DNA from: CAZDCZ01 sp964504155
GTDB lineage: Bacteria; Bacteroidota; Bacteroidia; Bacteroidales; UBA12077
NCBI GenBank assembly: GCA_964504155.1
Contig: CAZDCZ010000046.1
Location: 1 to 25,207, forward strand
Direction: 5' to 3'
Length of the DNA stretch: 25,207 bases
Shown here one piece after another: positions 7,159 through 15,817 of this stretch. The notes under the pieces were generated by a model. It saw only the letters and a list, made by a program, of their open reading frames with translations, had not been told where the DNA came from and did no database searches. Numbering within the stretch: position 1 is the stretch's first letter; the number at the start of each line of letters is the position of its first letter. The translations under genes and the position numbers were made by a program.

Positions 7159-7623
7159 TTATTTAACACATATTTCTCTTTGAATTGCTTGTTCGAGCGA
7201 GATAAATGTTTCTGTTTTCGAAACACCTTTTATATTTTGAATAGTATTAACCAACACATCCATTAGATGTTCATTATCACTACAATACATTTTAAGCAAT
7301 ATTGCATAATTACCTGTTGTATAATGACATTCTACTATTTCGGGAATATTTTCGAATTCTTTTACAACATCTTTATATAAATGTGCCATATCGAGATGCA
7401 CTCCTACAAATACACATATATCCATTCCTACAGCCCGAGGGTTTATTATGAATTTTGAGCCAATTATTACGCCCAAATCTTCAAGTTTCTTTATTCGCTG
7501 ATGAATTGCTGCTCCTGAAATACCACATTCTCTGGCAATTTCGAGAAAAGGAGTTCTTGCATTTTTTATTAAAAATTCAAGAATCTTTTTATCTATAGAA
7601 TCAATATTAACGTGTTTTTGCAT
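7159..7623 (-). CDS. Lrp/AsnC-family transcriptional regulator
   Basis: 154 residues, normal for the family. The N-terminal winged helix-turn-helix (about residues 8-55) reads IDSIDKKILEFLIKNARTPFLEIA then GISGAAIHQRIKKLEDLGVI, an unmistakable Lrp/AsnC start. The C-terminal RAM domain (about 65-150) has the VGVHLD, YTTGNYAILLKMYC and ETFISLE strands that bind amino acids and build octamers. It lies directly upstream of porC on the same strand, so it is probably in the por operon and senses an amino acid to control it and perhaps the neighbouring 2-oxoacid oxidoreductase and aminotransferase genes. Control of these targets is inference from position. Confidence 0.9.
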   Translation of the reverse strand: MQKHVNIDSIDKKILEFLIKNARTPFLEIARECGISGAAIHQRIKKLEDLGVIIGSKFIINPRAVGMDICVFVGVHLDMAHLYKDVVKEFENIPEIVECHYTTGNYAILLKMYCSDNEHLMDVLVNTIQNIKGVSKTETFISLEQAIQREICVK

Positions 7624-7649
7624 ATACTTTCATTTTGTAATTATATTTG

Positions 7650-7680
7650 CAATTTTACATTATTTTTTTCTCTTTTTCAA
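7650..7680 (-). promoter_or_regulatory. Promoter of the lrp-por operon
   Basis: Minus strand TTG (7680-7678), 20 nt, TAAAATTG (7657-7650). One mismatch to TAnnTTTG; the expected leader is about 20 nt before the Lrp start. Confidence 0.45.
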
Positions 7681-7735
7681 GTATTTTAATTACATTTTAT
7701 AATATAAGATACGAAACCATAATAAATTCTAAGAT

Positions 7736-7768
7736 AAAAAAAAGACACTCTCATTTGACAGTGTCTTT
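7736..7768 (-). terminator. Intrinsic terminator after the second oxidoreductase operon
   Basis: Stem AAAGACACT/AGTGTCTTT with a 10-nt loop and eight T residues on the minus strand. It separates the vor-type operon from the lrp-por operon. Confidence 0.85.
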
Positions 7769-7790
7769 CTCTAATAAAATTGTATTTTTC

Positions 7791-8342
7791 TTATGCAGAG
7801 GTAACTTGCTTAATAATTTCCATTCCTCTTTGTATAGCTTCTTCGTTAAGTGGAATTAAATGATGATATCTTTCAGGTAATGATTTTTTTAAACCTTTAA
7901 GTACATTTTCCATTTCTACAATTGGCTTTACTTTTAAGAAACCACCTAAAACAATCATATTAAATGTTTTACTTGATTTCATTTTTTTTGCTTCTTCAGC
8001 AGCATCCACTCTATAGATATTAATATCTTTTCTTTCAGGATGTCTAACAATACCATTACTATCGTAAATCAATGTTCCACCAGGCTTAACTTCATTTTCG
8101 AACTTATCCATTGATTGTTGATTTAAAATTATTGCAGTATCGTATTCATTAAGAATAGGAGAACTAATTCTATCGTCGCTAAGAATAACAGTAACATTAG
8201 CAGTTCCTCCACGCATTTCGGGACCATATGATGGCATCCAGCTAACTTCCTTATCTTGCACAATACCTGAGTAACATAATATTTTACCCATAGAAAGAAC
8301 ACCTTGTCCACCAAATCCGGCTATTATAATTTCTTCATTCAT
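7791..8342 (-). CDS. 2-oxoacid:ferredoxin oxidoreductase gamma subunit (second complex)
   Basis: 183 residues. It begins MNEEIIIAGFGGQGVLSMGKIL, the FGGQG signature of gamma subunits of the 2-oxoglutarate/2-oxoisovalerate type, followed by WMPSYGPEMRGGTANV. Compared with the porC product it has FGGQG in place of GRGGQG and a YGPEMRGG segment, which places it with the Kor/Vor branch. It closes the delta-alpha-beta-gamma gene set and is followed by a strong terminator. The gap to the beta gene is 40 nt. The substrate cannot be fixed from sequence; branched-chain 2-oxoacids or 2-oxoglutarate are the candidates. Confidence 0.88.
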   Translation of the reverse strand: MNEEIIIAGFGGQGVLSMGKILCYSGIVQDKEVSWMPSYGPEMRGGTANVTVILSDDRISSPILNEYDTAIILNQQSMDKFENEVKPGGTLIYDSNGIVRHPERKDINIYRVDAAEEAKKMKSSKTFNMIVLGGFLKVKPIVEMENVLKGLKKSLPERYHHLIPLNEEAIQRGMEIIKQVTSA

Positions 8343-8382
8343 TGTTTTTCTTTTTTAGTTACAAAATTTCAAATTGCACTCT

Positions 8383-9162
8383 CTATTCTTTAGGGACTTT
8401 AATATCTCCTAATGGATAAAATGGGAACATATTTTCTTCCATCCAAATATTTGAAGCTACAGGTTCCATTTTCCATCCCGAATTACAATTCGATACAACT
8501 TCTACAAAAGAAACACCTTTGTTAAGCTTTTGATTTTCAAATGCTTTACGTATTGCTTTTTTTGCTTTTCTAACAGCAGCAGGTGTATGAACAGCTTGTC
8601 GGGTAACATAGTAAGTACCAGGCAACTGAGCTACTAATTCAGTCATTTTTAATGGATTACCCATTGTTTTAACATCTCTTCCATAAGGAGAAGTAGAAGA
8701 CTTCATATTTGGAAGAGTAGTTGGAGCCATTTGTCCACCTGTCATACCATAAATACCATTATTTACAAAAATCATAACAATATTTTCACCACGGTTACAA
8801 GCATGAATTGTTTCAGCAGTACCAATTGCAGCTAAATCGCCATCACCTTGATATGAGAAAACAGTTTTTTCCGGCATTAATCTTTTAATTGCAGTAGCAA
8901 GAGCCGGAGCACGACCATGAGCTGCTTCCTGCATATCTACATCCATGTAATTATATGCAAAAACAGAACATCCAACAGGAGCAATCCCAATAGTATCAGA
9001 TTGAATTCCCATTTCTTCTACTACTTCCATTACAAGACGATGAGCAGTTCCATGTCCACATCCCGGACAATAATGCATTTCATTATCAGTAAGGAGTTTT
9101 GTTTTCTTAAAAACAATATTTTCTTCCTTAATAATATCGTTAATTATATTTTTTTCAGACAT
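8383..9162 (-). CDS. 2-oxoacid:ferredoxin oxidoreductase beta (TPP) subunit (second complex)
   Basis: 259 residues. The N-terminus carries MHYCPGCGHGTAHRL, with the Cys pair of the [4Fe-4S] site, and APVGCSVFAYNY supplies another. Thiamine diphosphate and Mg are bound by QGDGDLAAIGTAE...VNNGIYGMTGGQMAPTT (GDG-x~27-NN). The MAPTT segment is typical of Kor/Vor beta chains and differs from PorB. It pairs with the alpha subunit encoded 15 nt upstream. The reaction yields acyl-CoA, CO2 and reduced ferredoxin. Confidence 0.9.
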   Translation of the reverse strand: MSEKNIINDIIKEENIVFKKTKLLTDNEMHYCPGCGHGTAHRLVMEVVEEMGIQSDTIGIAPVGCSVFAYNYMDVDMQEAAHGRAPALATAIKRLMPEKTVFSYQGDGDLAAIGTAETIHACNRGENIVMIFVNNGIYGMTGGQMAPTTLPNMKSSTSPYGRDVKTMGNPLKMTELVAQLPGTYYVTRQAVHTPAAVRKAKKAIRKAFENQKLNKGVSFVEVVSNCNSGWKMEPVASNIWMEENMFPFYPLGDIKVPKE

Positions 9163-9177
9163 ATTACTTATCTCCTA

Positions 9178-10254
9178 TTACTTTATTTTTTCTTCAACTA
9201 CTTTTAAAATTTCACCAGGAGAAGGAATCATTCCTCCCATTCTTCCATAATGACAAACAGGGATTTTACCGTTAACAGCCAATTGAACATCTTCAACCAT
9301 TTGACCGGCACTCATCTCAACAGAAAGCATACCTTTAACTTGATTTGCTAATTCAGCTAATCTTTTCTTTGGAAAAGGGAAAAGAGTAATAGGACGAAGC
9401 ATACCAAGTTTTATTCCTTTAGCTCTTGCTAATTGAATAGTTTTTTGGCAAATTCGTGAACTTGTTCCATAAGCAACAATTAAGAATTCAGCATCTTCGG
9501 TTTGAATTTCTTCATAACGAACTTCATTCTTTTCTATTTCCTTATATTTTTCTATAAGTTTTTGATTGAATTTCTCTTGTTTTGCAGAATCTAATTCCAA
9601 AGAGGTAATGATTCTTCTTTTCTTACCTGGATTTTTACCAGTAGTAGCCCAAGGATATTTTTCATTTACTTCTTCTGTTGTCAATCTTTTTTTCTGATCT
9701 CCAATTTCCACTTTTTCCATCATCTGACCAATTGCTCCATCAGATAATATTAAAGCCGGGTTTCTGTATTTGAATGCTAATTCAAATCCTAAATCAGCAA
9801 AATCGTACATTTCCTGTACAGAAGCTGGTGCAAGAACAATTAAATGATAATCGCCATGACCTCCACCTTTTACAGATTGAAAATAATCTGATTGAGAAGG
9901 TTGAATAGTTCCTAATCCCGGTCCTCCCCTAACAACATTTAATATTAAAGCAGGTAATTCTGCTCCAGCAATATATGATATTCCTTCTTGTTTTAAACTA
10001 ATACCCGGACTAGATGAAGATGTTACAACTTTTTTACCACACCCTGCCCCTGCATATACCATATTTATTGCAGCAACTTCACTTTCTGCCTGCAAAACAA
10101 CCATTCCAGTTCTTTTTTCCGGTTGTTCTGCTTCTAGATATTCTAAAACCTCCGATTGTGGGGTAATAGGATATCCAAAATAACCATCAGTACCGCAACG
10201 TATTACTCCTTCAGAGAACGCTTCGTTACCTTTCATTAATCTTATTTCTTTCAT
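9178..10254 (-). CDS. vorB: 2-oxoacid:ferredoxin oxidoreductase alpha subunit, VorB type
   Basis: 358 residues, the length of proteins annotated as 3-methyl-2-oxobutanoate dehydrogenase subunit VorB. The start reads MKGNEAFSEGVIRCGTDGYFG, then YPITPQSEVLEYL. The GYPITPQSE motif is the alpha-subunit signature, and VRGGPGLGTIQPSQSDYFQ follows as in the family. The C-terminal part contains FLIVAYGTSSRICQKTIQLA and LGMLRPITLFPFP. It lies between the delta and beta genes, 27 nt after delta. Vor enzymes oxidise 2-oxoacids from valine, leucine and isoleucine. Together with the aminotransferase and ADP-forming synthetase upstream this fits amino-acid fermentation, but substrate range needs assay. Confidence 0.88.
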   Translation of the reverse strand: MKEIRLMKGNEAFSEGVIRCGTDGYFGYPITPQSEVLEYLEAEQPEKRTGMVVLQAESEVAAINMVYAGAGCGKKVVTSSSSPGISLKQEGISYIAGAELPALILNVVRGGPGLGTIQPSQSDYFQSVKGGGHGDYHLIVLAPASVQEMYDFADLGFELAFKYRNPALILSDGAIGQMMEKVEIGDQKKRLTTEEVNEKYPWATTGKNPGKKRRIITSLELDSAKQEKFNQKLIEKYKEIEKNEVRYEEIQTEDAEFLIVAYGTSSRICQKTIQLARAKGIKLGMLRPITLFPFPKKRLAELANQVKGMLSVEMSAGQMVEDVQLAVNGKIPVCHYGRMGGMIPSPGEILKVVEEKIK

Positions 10255-10281
10255 CTTTTTATTTTTTTATAATTTAATACT

Positions 10282-10509
10282 CTAGCTAATTTTCTTTCTG
10301 TAAACAGTAATTACTGAATCAGGACAAACTAATGCACAATTTGCACAACCGGTACATGCATCCGGATTTGCCATATATGCATAATGATATCCTTTCCCAT
10401 TTACATCATCAGCTAACTGTATTACTTCTGATGGACAAGCTGTAACACATACGCCACAGCCTTTGCATTTTTCAATGTCAACAACAATTGCTCCTTTTAT
10501 TTTTGCCAT
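10282..10509 (-). CDS. Oxidoreductase delta subunit, 2x[4Fe-4S] ferredoxin (second complex)
   Basis: 75 residues, almost nothing but a bacterial-type dicluster ferredoxin: CKGCGVCVTACPSEV and CTGCANCALVCPDSV. It starts MAKIKGAIVVDIEKCKGC. It is the first gene of the second oxidoreductase set, and transfers electrons from the catalytic subunits to ferredoxin or flavodoxin. A TATATTTG promoter element lies 34 nt upstream of the start codon. Confidence 0.9.
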   Translation of the reverse strand: MAKIKGAIVVDIEKCKGCGVCVTACPSEVIQLADDVNGKGYHYAYMANPDACTGCANCALVCPDSVITVYRKKIS

Positions 10510-10542
10510 TATATGTTATTTTAATTAATTTATTGTAAATTT

Positions 10543-10550
10543 CAAATATA
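10543..10550 (-). promoter_or_regulatory. -7 element of the second oxidoreductase operon
   Basis: A perfect TATATTTG on the minus strand, with the start codon 34 nt downstream of it. A TTG at the expected -33 spacing is not evident. A 6-bp inverted repeat (TATTCA/TGAATA, about 10599-10616) lies further upstream and could be a weak terminator of the aminotransferase gene or an operator. Confidence 0.4.
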
Positions 10551-10646
10551 CTAAATTTATATCAATTTTCTATGAATAAACATCTCTTACAGCCCTGCTA
10601 TTCAACATACTGAATAACACTGGCATAGTATGATTGCTTTGTTTTT

Positions 10647-11975
10647 TTAATTATTATTTTCATTAAATGCTTTCAATCTCTTTTCGAGAACAGGCATCTG
10701 ATTCATATGAATTTGCGAAACACAAGCTCTTAAACCTTCGGTATGATAACTTCCGGTAATATCTAATGCTATTGCACTAATTCCATAATATAATAATTTC
10801 TCTAACAAATCAACACCTTCTAATCCCGGATAAGAAAATGTAAAGTAAAATCCATCGGCTAAAGGTTTATCTTCATCTTTATCGTAAACAATTTTAAATC
10901 CATTGTCAACAAACATTTTCTTCATTATTTTAGCGCGTTCGCCATATTCACGAACATCTTCAACAAAATTATACTCTCCACTATTTGCAGCTTTTAACAT
11001 TGCTAACAATCCATATTGAGCCGAATGACTTGTTCCGGACGATAATGCATATAATGCACCATAAATAATAGAATATCCAAAGCCGGCAGTTTTATAAAAA
11101 CGTTTTAAGTCTGGGAATTTTCTATCAAATAGTTTATCGGAAATAACCATAGTTCCAATTCTCTGTCCTGCATAACTAAATGCTTTCGAGCTTGAAATAA
11201 GAAGAATATAATTATCGGTATAATTAGCAACAGAAGGCTGATATGGTGCTTCTCCGGGTTTAGATAAATCGTTTCTAAAATCCATAGCAAAATATGCCAG
11301 ATCTTCCATAATTACTACATCGTACTTATTTGCCAACTCGCCAATAATTTGCAATTCTTTTTCGGTAAAGCAAATCCACGATGGATTATTAGGATTTGAA
11401 TAAATTATTGTCGAAATATTTCCTTTAGAAAGATATTCTTCGAGTTTTGCTCTTAATTTATCGCCTCGATAATCATAAACATCAAAAGTCTCGTATTTAT
11501 ATCCTAAAACATCGAGTTGTTGTTTTTGCACAGGAAATCCGGGGTCGATAAATAATACAGTATTTTTTTTTATATCTCTTCTGCACGATACTAAGAATGT
11601 TGCAAAACCACCTTGCATAGATCCAACAGTTGGGATACATCCATTTGGTGAAACATCGATATTTATGAAATTTTTCACGAAACGAGATATTTCATCTTTT
11701 AACTCTGCAACACCATCTATCATAGGATATTTTGATGCTACGCCTTTTCTTAAAGCAGCAATTTCTCCTTCTATACCAATTTTAGGTGGTTCTAATCCGG
11801 GAACACCCATTTCCATTCTAATAAACTTCTCTCCGGTTTCCGATTCTATTTCGTTAACCAAACGAACAATTTCTCGAATAGATGCACGTCCTACTTTCTC
11901 GAGTCCACTTTCTGTAATTTTTGATTTTACAGTATCAAAATCAATAGGTGTATTATTTGTTAAAATATTTCCCAT
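10647..11975 (-). CDS. PLP-dependent aminotransferase, class I/II
   Basis: 442 residues of fold-type I aminotransferase. The Schiff-base lysine is K264 in SSSKAFSYAGQRIG. The cofactor-ring aspartate is D225 in VIMEDLAYF. The substrate-site SNPNNPS (about 193-199) and R272 are also recognisable. An N-terminal segment of about 50 residues precedes the VPGLEPP region. It would interconvert amino acids and 2-oxoacids, here supplying substrate to the ferredoxin oxidoreductase encoded just downstream. It follows the flavodoxin gene by 10 nt and belongs to the synthetase-led operon. Substrate specificity cannot be read from the sequence. Its gene runs TTG-free from an ATG at 11975. Confidence 0.88.
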   Translation of the reverse strand: MGNILTNNTPIDFDTVKSKITESGLEKVGRASIREIVRLVNEIESETGEKFIRMEMGVPGLEPPKIGIEGEIAALRKGVASKYPMIDGVAELKDEISRFVKNFINIDVSPNGCIPTVGSMQGGFATFLVSCRRDIKKNTVLFIDPGFPVQKQQLDVLGYKYETFDVYDYRGDKLRAKLEEYLSKGNISTIIYSNPNNPSWICFTEKELQIIGELANKYDVVIMEDLAYFAMDFRNDLSKPGEAPYQPSVANYTDNYILLISSSKAFSYAGQRIGTMVISDKLFDRKFPDLKRFYKTAGFGYSIIYGALYALSSGTSHSAQYGLLAMLKAANSGEYNFVEDVREYGERAKIMKKMFVDNGFKIVYDKDEDKPLADGFYFTFSYPGLEGVDLLEKLLYYGISAIALDITGSYHTEGLRACVSQIHMNQMPVLEKRLKAFNENNN

Positions 11976-11985
11976 TATTATAATA

Positions 11986-12507
11986 TTATTTTAATTCAGC
12001 CTTTATTTTTTCTAACCATTTACTAATTCTTTGATCAGTTAAATCCGACTCAAATTCTTCATTTATCGGCAAACCAATAAATTTGTCATCAATTACAGCT
12101 AAAGAATCTCTAAATTCATAATCGTCGGTATCGGTTCTTCCAACTATAACTGCTCCTTTAGAAAGCATTTTCTTTGCTATAACTCCCATGGCATCAACAA
12201 AATGAAGGTCGTAAGATATTTGATTTCCCAATCCGAACATTGCAATTATTTTATTTGAATAATCTATCTTTTCTAATTCCGGAAGAAAAATATCCCAATC
12301 GTTAGGCGAATTAGCTGAACTCCATGTTTCTTTCCCGATAGTTGAAATACCAAAAATCACATTTTCATATTTTTCAACATCAGAATATTTGGCATTTTTC
12401 ACAGGAATTATATCAACATTATCATTTCCAAAAGCTACTGCTATTTTTTTTGCAACTTTTTCGGTAGCACCACCTTGGGGACCATAGAATAAACCTAACT
12501 TTTTCAT
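11986..12507 (-). CDS. Flavodoxin (long-chain)
   Basis: 173 residues, the length of long-chain flavodoxins. The N-terminal beta strand and FMN phosphate loop read KKLGLFYGPQGGATEKVA. The loop is GPQGGAT instead of the usual (S/T)xTGxT, with the threonine kept. The FMN-ring regions correspond to ISTIGKETWSSANSPNDW, with an aromatic tryptophan, and to GLGNQISYDLHFVDAMG. C-terminal EFRDSLAVIDDKFIGLPINEE is standard. It would carry electrons in place of ferredoxin, for example from the adjacent oxidoreductases when iron is scarce. The odd phosphate loop might tune its redox potential. Confidence 0.85.
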   Translation of the reverse strand: MKKLGLFYGPQGGATEKVAKKIAVAFGNDNVDIIPVKNAKYSDVEKYENVIFGISTIGKETWSSANSPNDWDIFLPELEKIDYSNKIIAMFGLGNQISYDLHFVDAMGVIAKKMLSKGAVIVGRTDTDDYEFRDSLAVIDDKFIGLPINEEFESDLTDQRISKWLEKIKAELK

Positions 12508-12549
12508 AATTATTATATTAAAATTTAATTTTATCGAATAAATATAATT

Positions 12550-13242
12550 CTATTTTTTACTCATAGAACTTGCAACAGCAAGCAATACTCCTAAAACAAT
12601 ACCTAAAATTGCCGCAAATAATATTCTATATTCCGGAGGCATAAGAAATGTTATTGTGTGAGCAGGAATCCAGAAAAAAGGAATAGTTTTCTTAAAAACA
12701 AAGTTCCATTGCACTCCCCAATCAAGATTTTTTATTATTTCTCCAAATTTTATTGGTGTAAAAAATCCTTTTAAAGTTCCTCCGTTATTAATAATGTGAG
12801 TATCGGTAATTTTATGAAAAGTCATAAAAATTGGGGCAAAAATCATATTCATTGCTACACTTATCGAGAATGCTGTAATAACTCTTGTAAATGTTAGAGG
12901 TCCGCTCATAGAAGCTATTGCACCTTTAATACCAACATATTCTAAGAATGCAGGTGTGCCGGTTGCAAATATTACAAAAGATAATTTTATTGTAACACCA
13001 ATAAAACCCCAAACAATAACACGAGGTAATAATCCAAATCCCTTTTTATTAAATACCCCTTCTTTTATTCGCAATCCTATAGATTCTCCTAGGCTTGCTA
13101 AAACGGCAAACTTTATAAAACTCATAATCAATCCATGAGTTTTATTAAAATTTATATAAGCATCGAAAACAAAATCGCAAAGGAAAAATGGCGAAAAGAA
13201 AACAATAACAACAAGTATAAATATTATATCTTTTTTTTTCAT
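12550..13242 (-). CDS. Multi-pass membrane protein, possibly Mpv17/PMP22-like
   Basis: 230 residues with about five hydrophobic segments: 6-24, 35-55, 73-95, 120-140 and a C-terminal one at about 205-226. The segment WGVQWNFVFKKTIPFFWIPA followed by HTITFLMPPEYR resembles the conserved W-x-x-F...P-x-W-x-P...F-P signature of the Mpv17/PMP22 family, and the protein is of similar size. That is a pattern match from memory only. It lies within the synthetase-aminotransferase operon, 18 nt after the 48-residue membrane miniprotein and 42 nt before the flavodoxin. A role in transport of fermentation substrates or products is conceivable but unsupported. Confidence 0.5.
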   Translation of the reverse strand: MKKKDIIFILVVIVFFSPFFLCDFVFDAYINFNKTHGLIMSFIKFAVLASLGESIGLRIKEGVFNKKGFGLLPRVIVWGFIGVTIKLSFVIFATGTPAFLEYVGIKGAIASMSGPLTFTRVITAFSISVAMNMIFAPIFMTFHKITDTHIINNGGTLKGFFTPIKFGEIIKNLDWGVQWNFVFKKTIPFFWIPAHTITFLMPPEYRILFAAILGIVLGVLLAVASSMSKK

Positions 13243-13260
13243 AATTTTTATTTTAATAAT

Positions 13261-13407
13261 TTAGAAACTTAAAAACTTATTCCAGGCATTCACAAAACTC
13301 TCTTGAACATTTCCAAAATTAAAAATTATTGCAACAATCAGAACTAATAATGATGCTATAAGTAATTTTTCTTGAAGACTTAATTTTCTAATTTTCATCG
13401 TTTTCAT
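13261..13407 (-). CDS. 48-residue single-pass membrane miniprotein, translationally coupled
   Basis: The frame MKTMKIRKLSLQEKLLIASL then LVLIVAIIFNFGNVQESFVN then AWNKFLSF spans 13407-13261. Its ATG shares one nucleotide with the stop of the upstream synthetase gene (TAATG), a classic coupling arrangement. The next gene follows after 18 nt. The protein has a basic N-terminus, one hydrophobic helix (about 15-30) and a short amphipathic tail, so N-in, C-out topology is likely. I do not recognise a family. Tight placement between two genes supports its being real. It might be a small partner of the adjacent membrane protein. Confidence 0.6.
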   Translation of the reverse strand: MKTMKIRKLSLQEKLLIASLLVLIVAIIFNFGNVQESFVNAWNKFLSF

Positions 13408-15467
13408 TATTTTTCTATTCTAACTCTGGCATCCACAGCAACAATTTTATCCTTTGTTCCTAATAAAGGATTTAAGTCCATTTCTGCTATTTCGGGAGCA
13501 ACTGTAACAAGAGCCGCTACACGAATCACCATTTCTGCAAAGAGTTCTTCGTTCACTCCTTCTTGTCCGCGAGTACCTTTAATTATACCATAACTTTTCA
13601 GATTACGTATCATATTATATGCTTCGTCTAAGTTTAGTGGAGCAATACCTGCATTTACATCTTTAAGTACCTCAATAAAAATACCTCCAAGACCACATAA
13701 TACCATATGTCCGAATTTAGGCTCCGCTTTAGCCCCAACAAACAATTCTGTTCCCGACAACATAGGTTGCAACAAAATAGCTGTAGTATCTTTTATTTTT
13801 ATCATTCTTTCGAACTCTTTAACAATAGTATCGTTATCGTTTACATTAAGAACAACTCCGCCTACATCTGATTTATGCACAGGTCCAACTACCTTCATTA
13901 CAACAGGTAAACCTAATCTGTTTGCTTCTTTAACAGCATCTTCTTTAGTTTCGACAACTGCTTCGCCTGCTCTGAATATTCCTGCTGCATCGAGCAATTC
14001 CTGAACTTTTTCAGGAGCTAAATATCCTTCATCTTTTGCATTATCGACAATATTTCTTATTGCAGCTTTATCGAGTTTCGGAATTTCAATATTCTCGGGT
14101 TGTGGTTTAGGAGTATTATATATTTTTGCTAATGCATTACCAAAAACAACCTCATCGGGGAAATTTATTCTTCCCTTTTCGATAAAGGCATTAATCTCTT
14201 CTTTTACATTTATTACCGATGGCAAGATAGGATATATTGGCTTCTTGCATTCTTTCATTTTTTTATCGAGCAAATCGTATACATCATACACCGGGAACAA
14301 TCCGGGGCTACCAAAAATAACAGCCATTGCATCAATATTTTCGAAATCGTTTTCGCAAGCATCGATAATATCGCCTAATTGTTCGGCCGTTCCTGTAGCA
14401 AGAAAATCGATAGGATTTGCCACTGAAGAACCCGGGAATAATTTTTCTAAAAGTTCGTCGGCTTTTTCTCCTTCGATATGAGGTATTTCTAAACCATTAT
14501 TCGACAAGGAATCGGTAAGCATTACAGCCGGACCTCCGGCATGAGTGATAATTGCAACATTTTTACCTTGTAATTCAGGGTGCATAAATATTGAAGCAAC
14601 AGTAGTTAATTCGTCTCTTCCTTTACAACGAACAATTCCGGCTTTTTTAAATAATGATTCAACAGCAACATCAGAACTAGCTAATGCGCCTGTATGCGAC
14701 GATGCTGCACGACTTCCGGCTTCGGAACCACCCGATTTTATTGCAGCAATTTTACACCCTTTACGAATTAATGAAGAGGCGTGTTTTAAAAGCATTTCCG
14801 GTTTATCGATACTTTCAACATATAATAATTTTACTTTCGAATCTTTCTCAGGATCGAAAGTTTCATCCATATGTTTAACAATCTCTTCAACACCCATTTG
14901 AGCACTATTACCTACCGAATATACATTTGCAAATTTTAATCCTTTAGGTACACCCGATTCAATAATAAAAACAGCAGTGGCACCTGAACCGGAAATAAAA
15001 TCGACACCCTGCGGATCTAGTTTCGGAATTGGAGTTGTAAAAATTCCATTATAATTTTGATTTAATACACCAACACAATTGGGACCTATTAAACTACCAT
15101 CGACATTATTTATAATATCAACAATTTCTTTTTCTAATTTAGCACCTTCTTCGTTCTCTTCGCTAAAACCTGCCGACAATATAATAAATGCACGTGTTTG
15201 CTTTTGTTCAACTAACAACTTTACTGTTTGAACACAATATTTTGCTGCAATTGCAAGAATCGCTAAATCAACATTAGGCAAGTCATTTGGATCTTTAAAA
15301 CTCTGTACTCCTTGTACTTCATCTTCTTTTGGATTTGTTACATACAAATCGCCTTTAAAATTACCATCGAGCAAATTCTTTAATACTTTCCCACCCGGTT
15401 TCTGAATATTATTTGATCCACCAACAACAACAATGCTATTAGGATTTAATAACTTTTTATTAATCAT
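13407..15467 (-). CDS. ADP-forming acetyl/acyl-CoA synthetase, fused alpha-beta
   Basis: 686 residues with both modules of acetate-CoA ligase (ADP-forming) in one chain. The alpha part has a CoA-binding Rossmann fold (SIVVVGGSNNIQKPGGKVLK, about 11-35), GPNCVGVLN (128-136), and the phosphorylated histidine H258 in SSHTGALA. The C-terminal ATP-grasp (beta) part, from about 470, has AGIFRAGEAVVETKEDA, GLPVVMKVVGPVHKSDVGGV and EMDLNPLLG. The enzyme converts acyl-CoA + ADP + Pi to acid + ATP + CoA, the energy-yielding last step after 2-oxoacid oxidation. It heads a minus-strand operon. Its best promoter candidate lies about 225 nt upstream, so the leader is unusually long. Confidence 0.9.
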   Translation of the reverse strand: MINKKLLNPNSIVVVGGSNNIQKPGGKVLKNLLDGNFKGDLYVTNPKEDEVQGVQSFKDPNDLPNVDLAILAIAAKYCVQTVKLLVEQKQTRAFIILSAGFSEENEEGAKLEKEIVDIINNVDGSLIGPNCVGVLNQNYNGIFTTPIPKLDPQGVDFISGSGATAVFIIESGVPKGLKFANVYSVGNSAQMGVEEIVKHMDETFDPEKDSKVKLLYVESIDKPEMLLKHASSLIRKGCKIAAIKSGGSEAGSRAASSHTGALASSDVAVESLFKKAGIVRCKGRDELTTVASIFMHPELQGKNVAIITHAGGPAVMLTDSLSNNGLEIPHIEGEKADELLEKLFPGSSVANPIDFLATGTAEQLGDIIDACENDFENIDAMAVIFGSPGLFPVYDVYDLLDKKMKECKKPIYPILPSVINVKEEINAFIEKGRINFPDEVVFGNALAKIYNTPKPQPENIEIPKLDKAAIRNIVDNAKDEGYLAPEKVQELLDAAGIFRAGEAVVETKEDAVKEANRLGLPVVMKVVGPVHKSDVGGVVLNVNDNDTIVKEFERMIKIKDTTAILLQPMLSGTELFVGAKAEPKFGHMVLCGLGGIFIEVLKDVNAGIAPLNLDEAYNMIRNLKSYGIIKGTRGQEGVNEELFAEMVIRVAALVTVAPEIAEMDLNPLLGTKDKIVAVDARVRIEK

Positions 15468-15691
15468 TATAATAATATTTTATAGTTTTATTCAAAGATT
15501 CAATTTTTATCAAACTGACAATACGAAATATAAGATTTCCTCCTGTTTTTGGAAGAATAAAAAAAGATAATAATGGAATTATAAGCCCCCAAATAACTTA
15601 AGGTAACCTACATTTAATGCGGTAACATATAAAAATTTGCTATATTGATAAGTGCTTAAACGAATCATTATTTTAATTTTTAAATTATTTG

Positions 15692-15722
15692 CAAAGTTAA
15701 CATTATTCTCTTTTCAATACAA
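15692..15722 (-). promoter_or_regulatory. Promoter of the synthetase operon
   Basis: Minus strand TTG (15722-15720), exactly 20 nt, TAACTTTG (15699-15692): full match to the Bacteroidota consensus. It implies a transcribed leader of about 215 nt before the synthetase start. Within the 350-bp intergenic stretch (15468-15817) I see no other gene. A TATATTTTTG-like element (TATTTTTG, 15792-15799) just before hydE may be its -7 box. Confidence 0.5.
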
Positions 15723-15817
15723 TTATTGCAAAAATGTTTATCAACATTTTATCACTAGATATAATATGCTCATAAAAATAAAAATCTTAACTATTTTTGG
15801 GCAAAACATTTTTTAAT

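Noticed and set aside
7119..7226. Upstream extension of porC to 7226
   Set aside because: It would overlap the Lrp gene and lacks family similarity; the ATG at 7118 has GGAGG before it.
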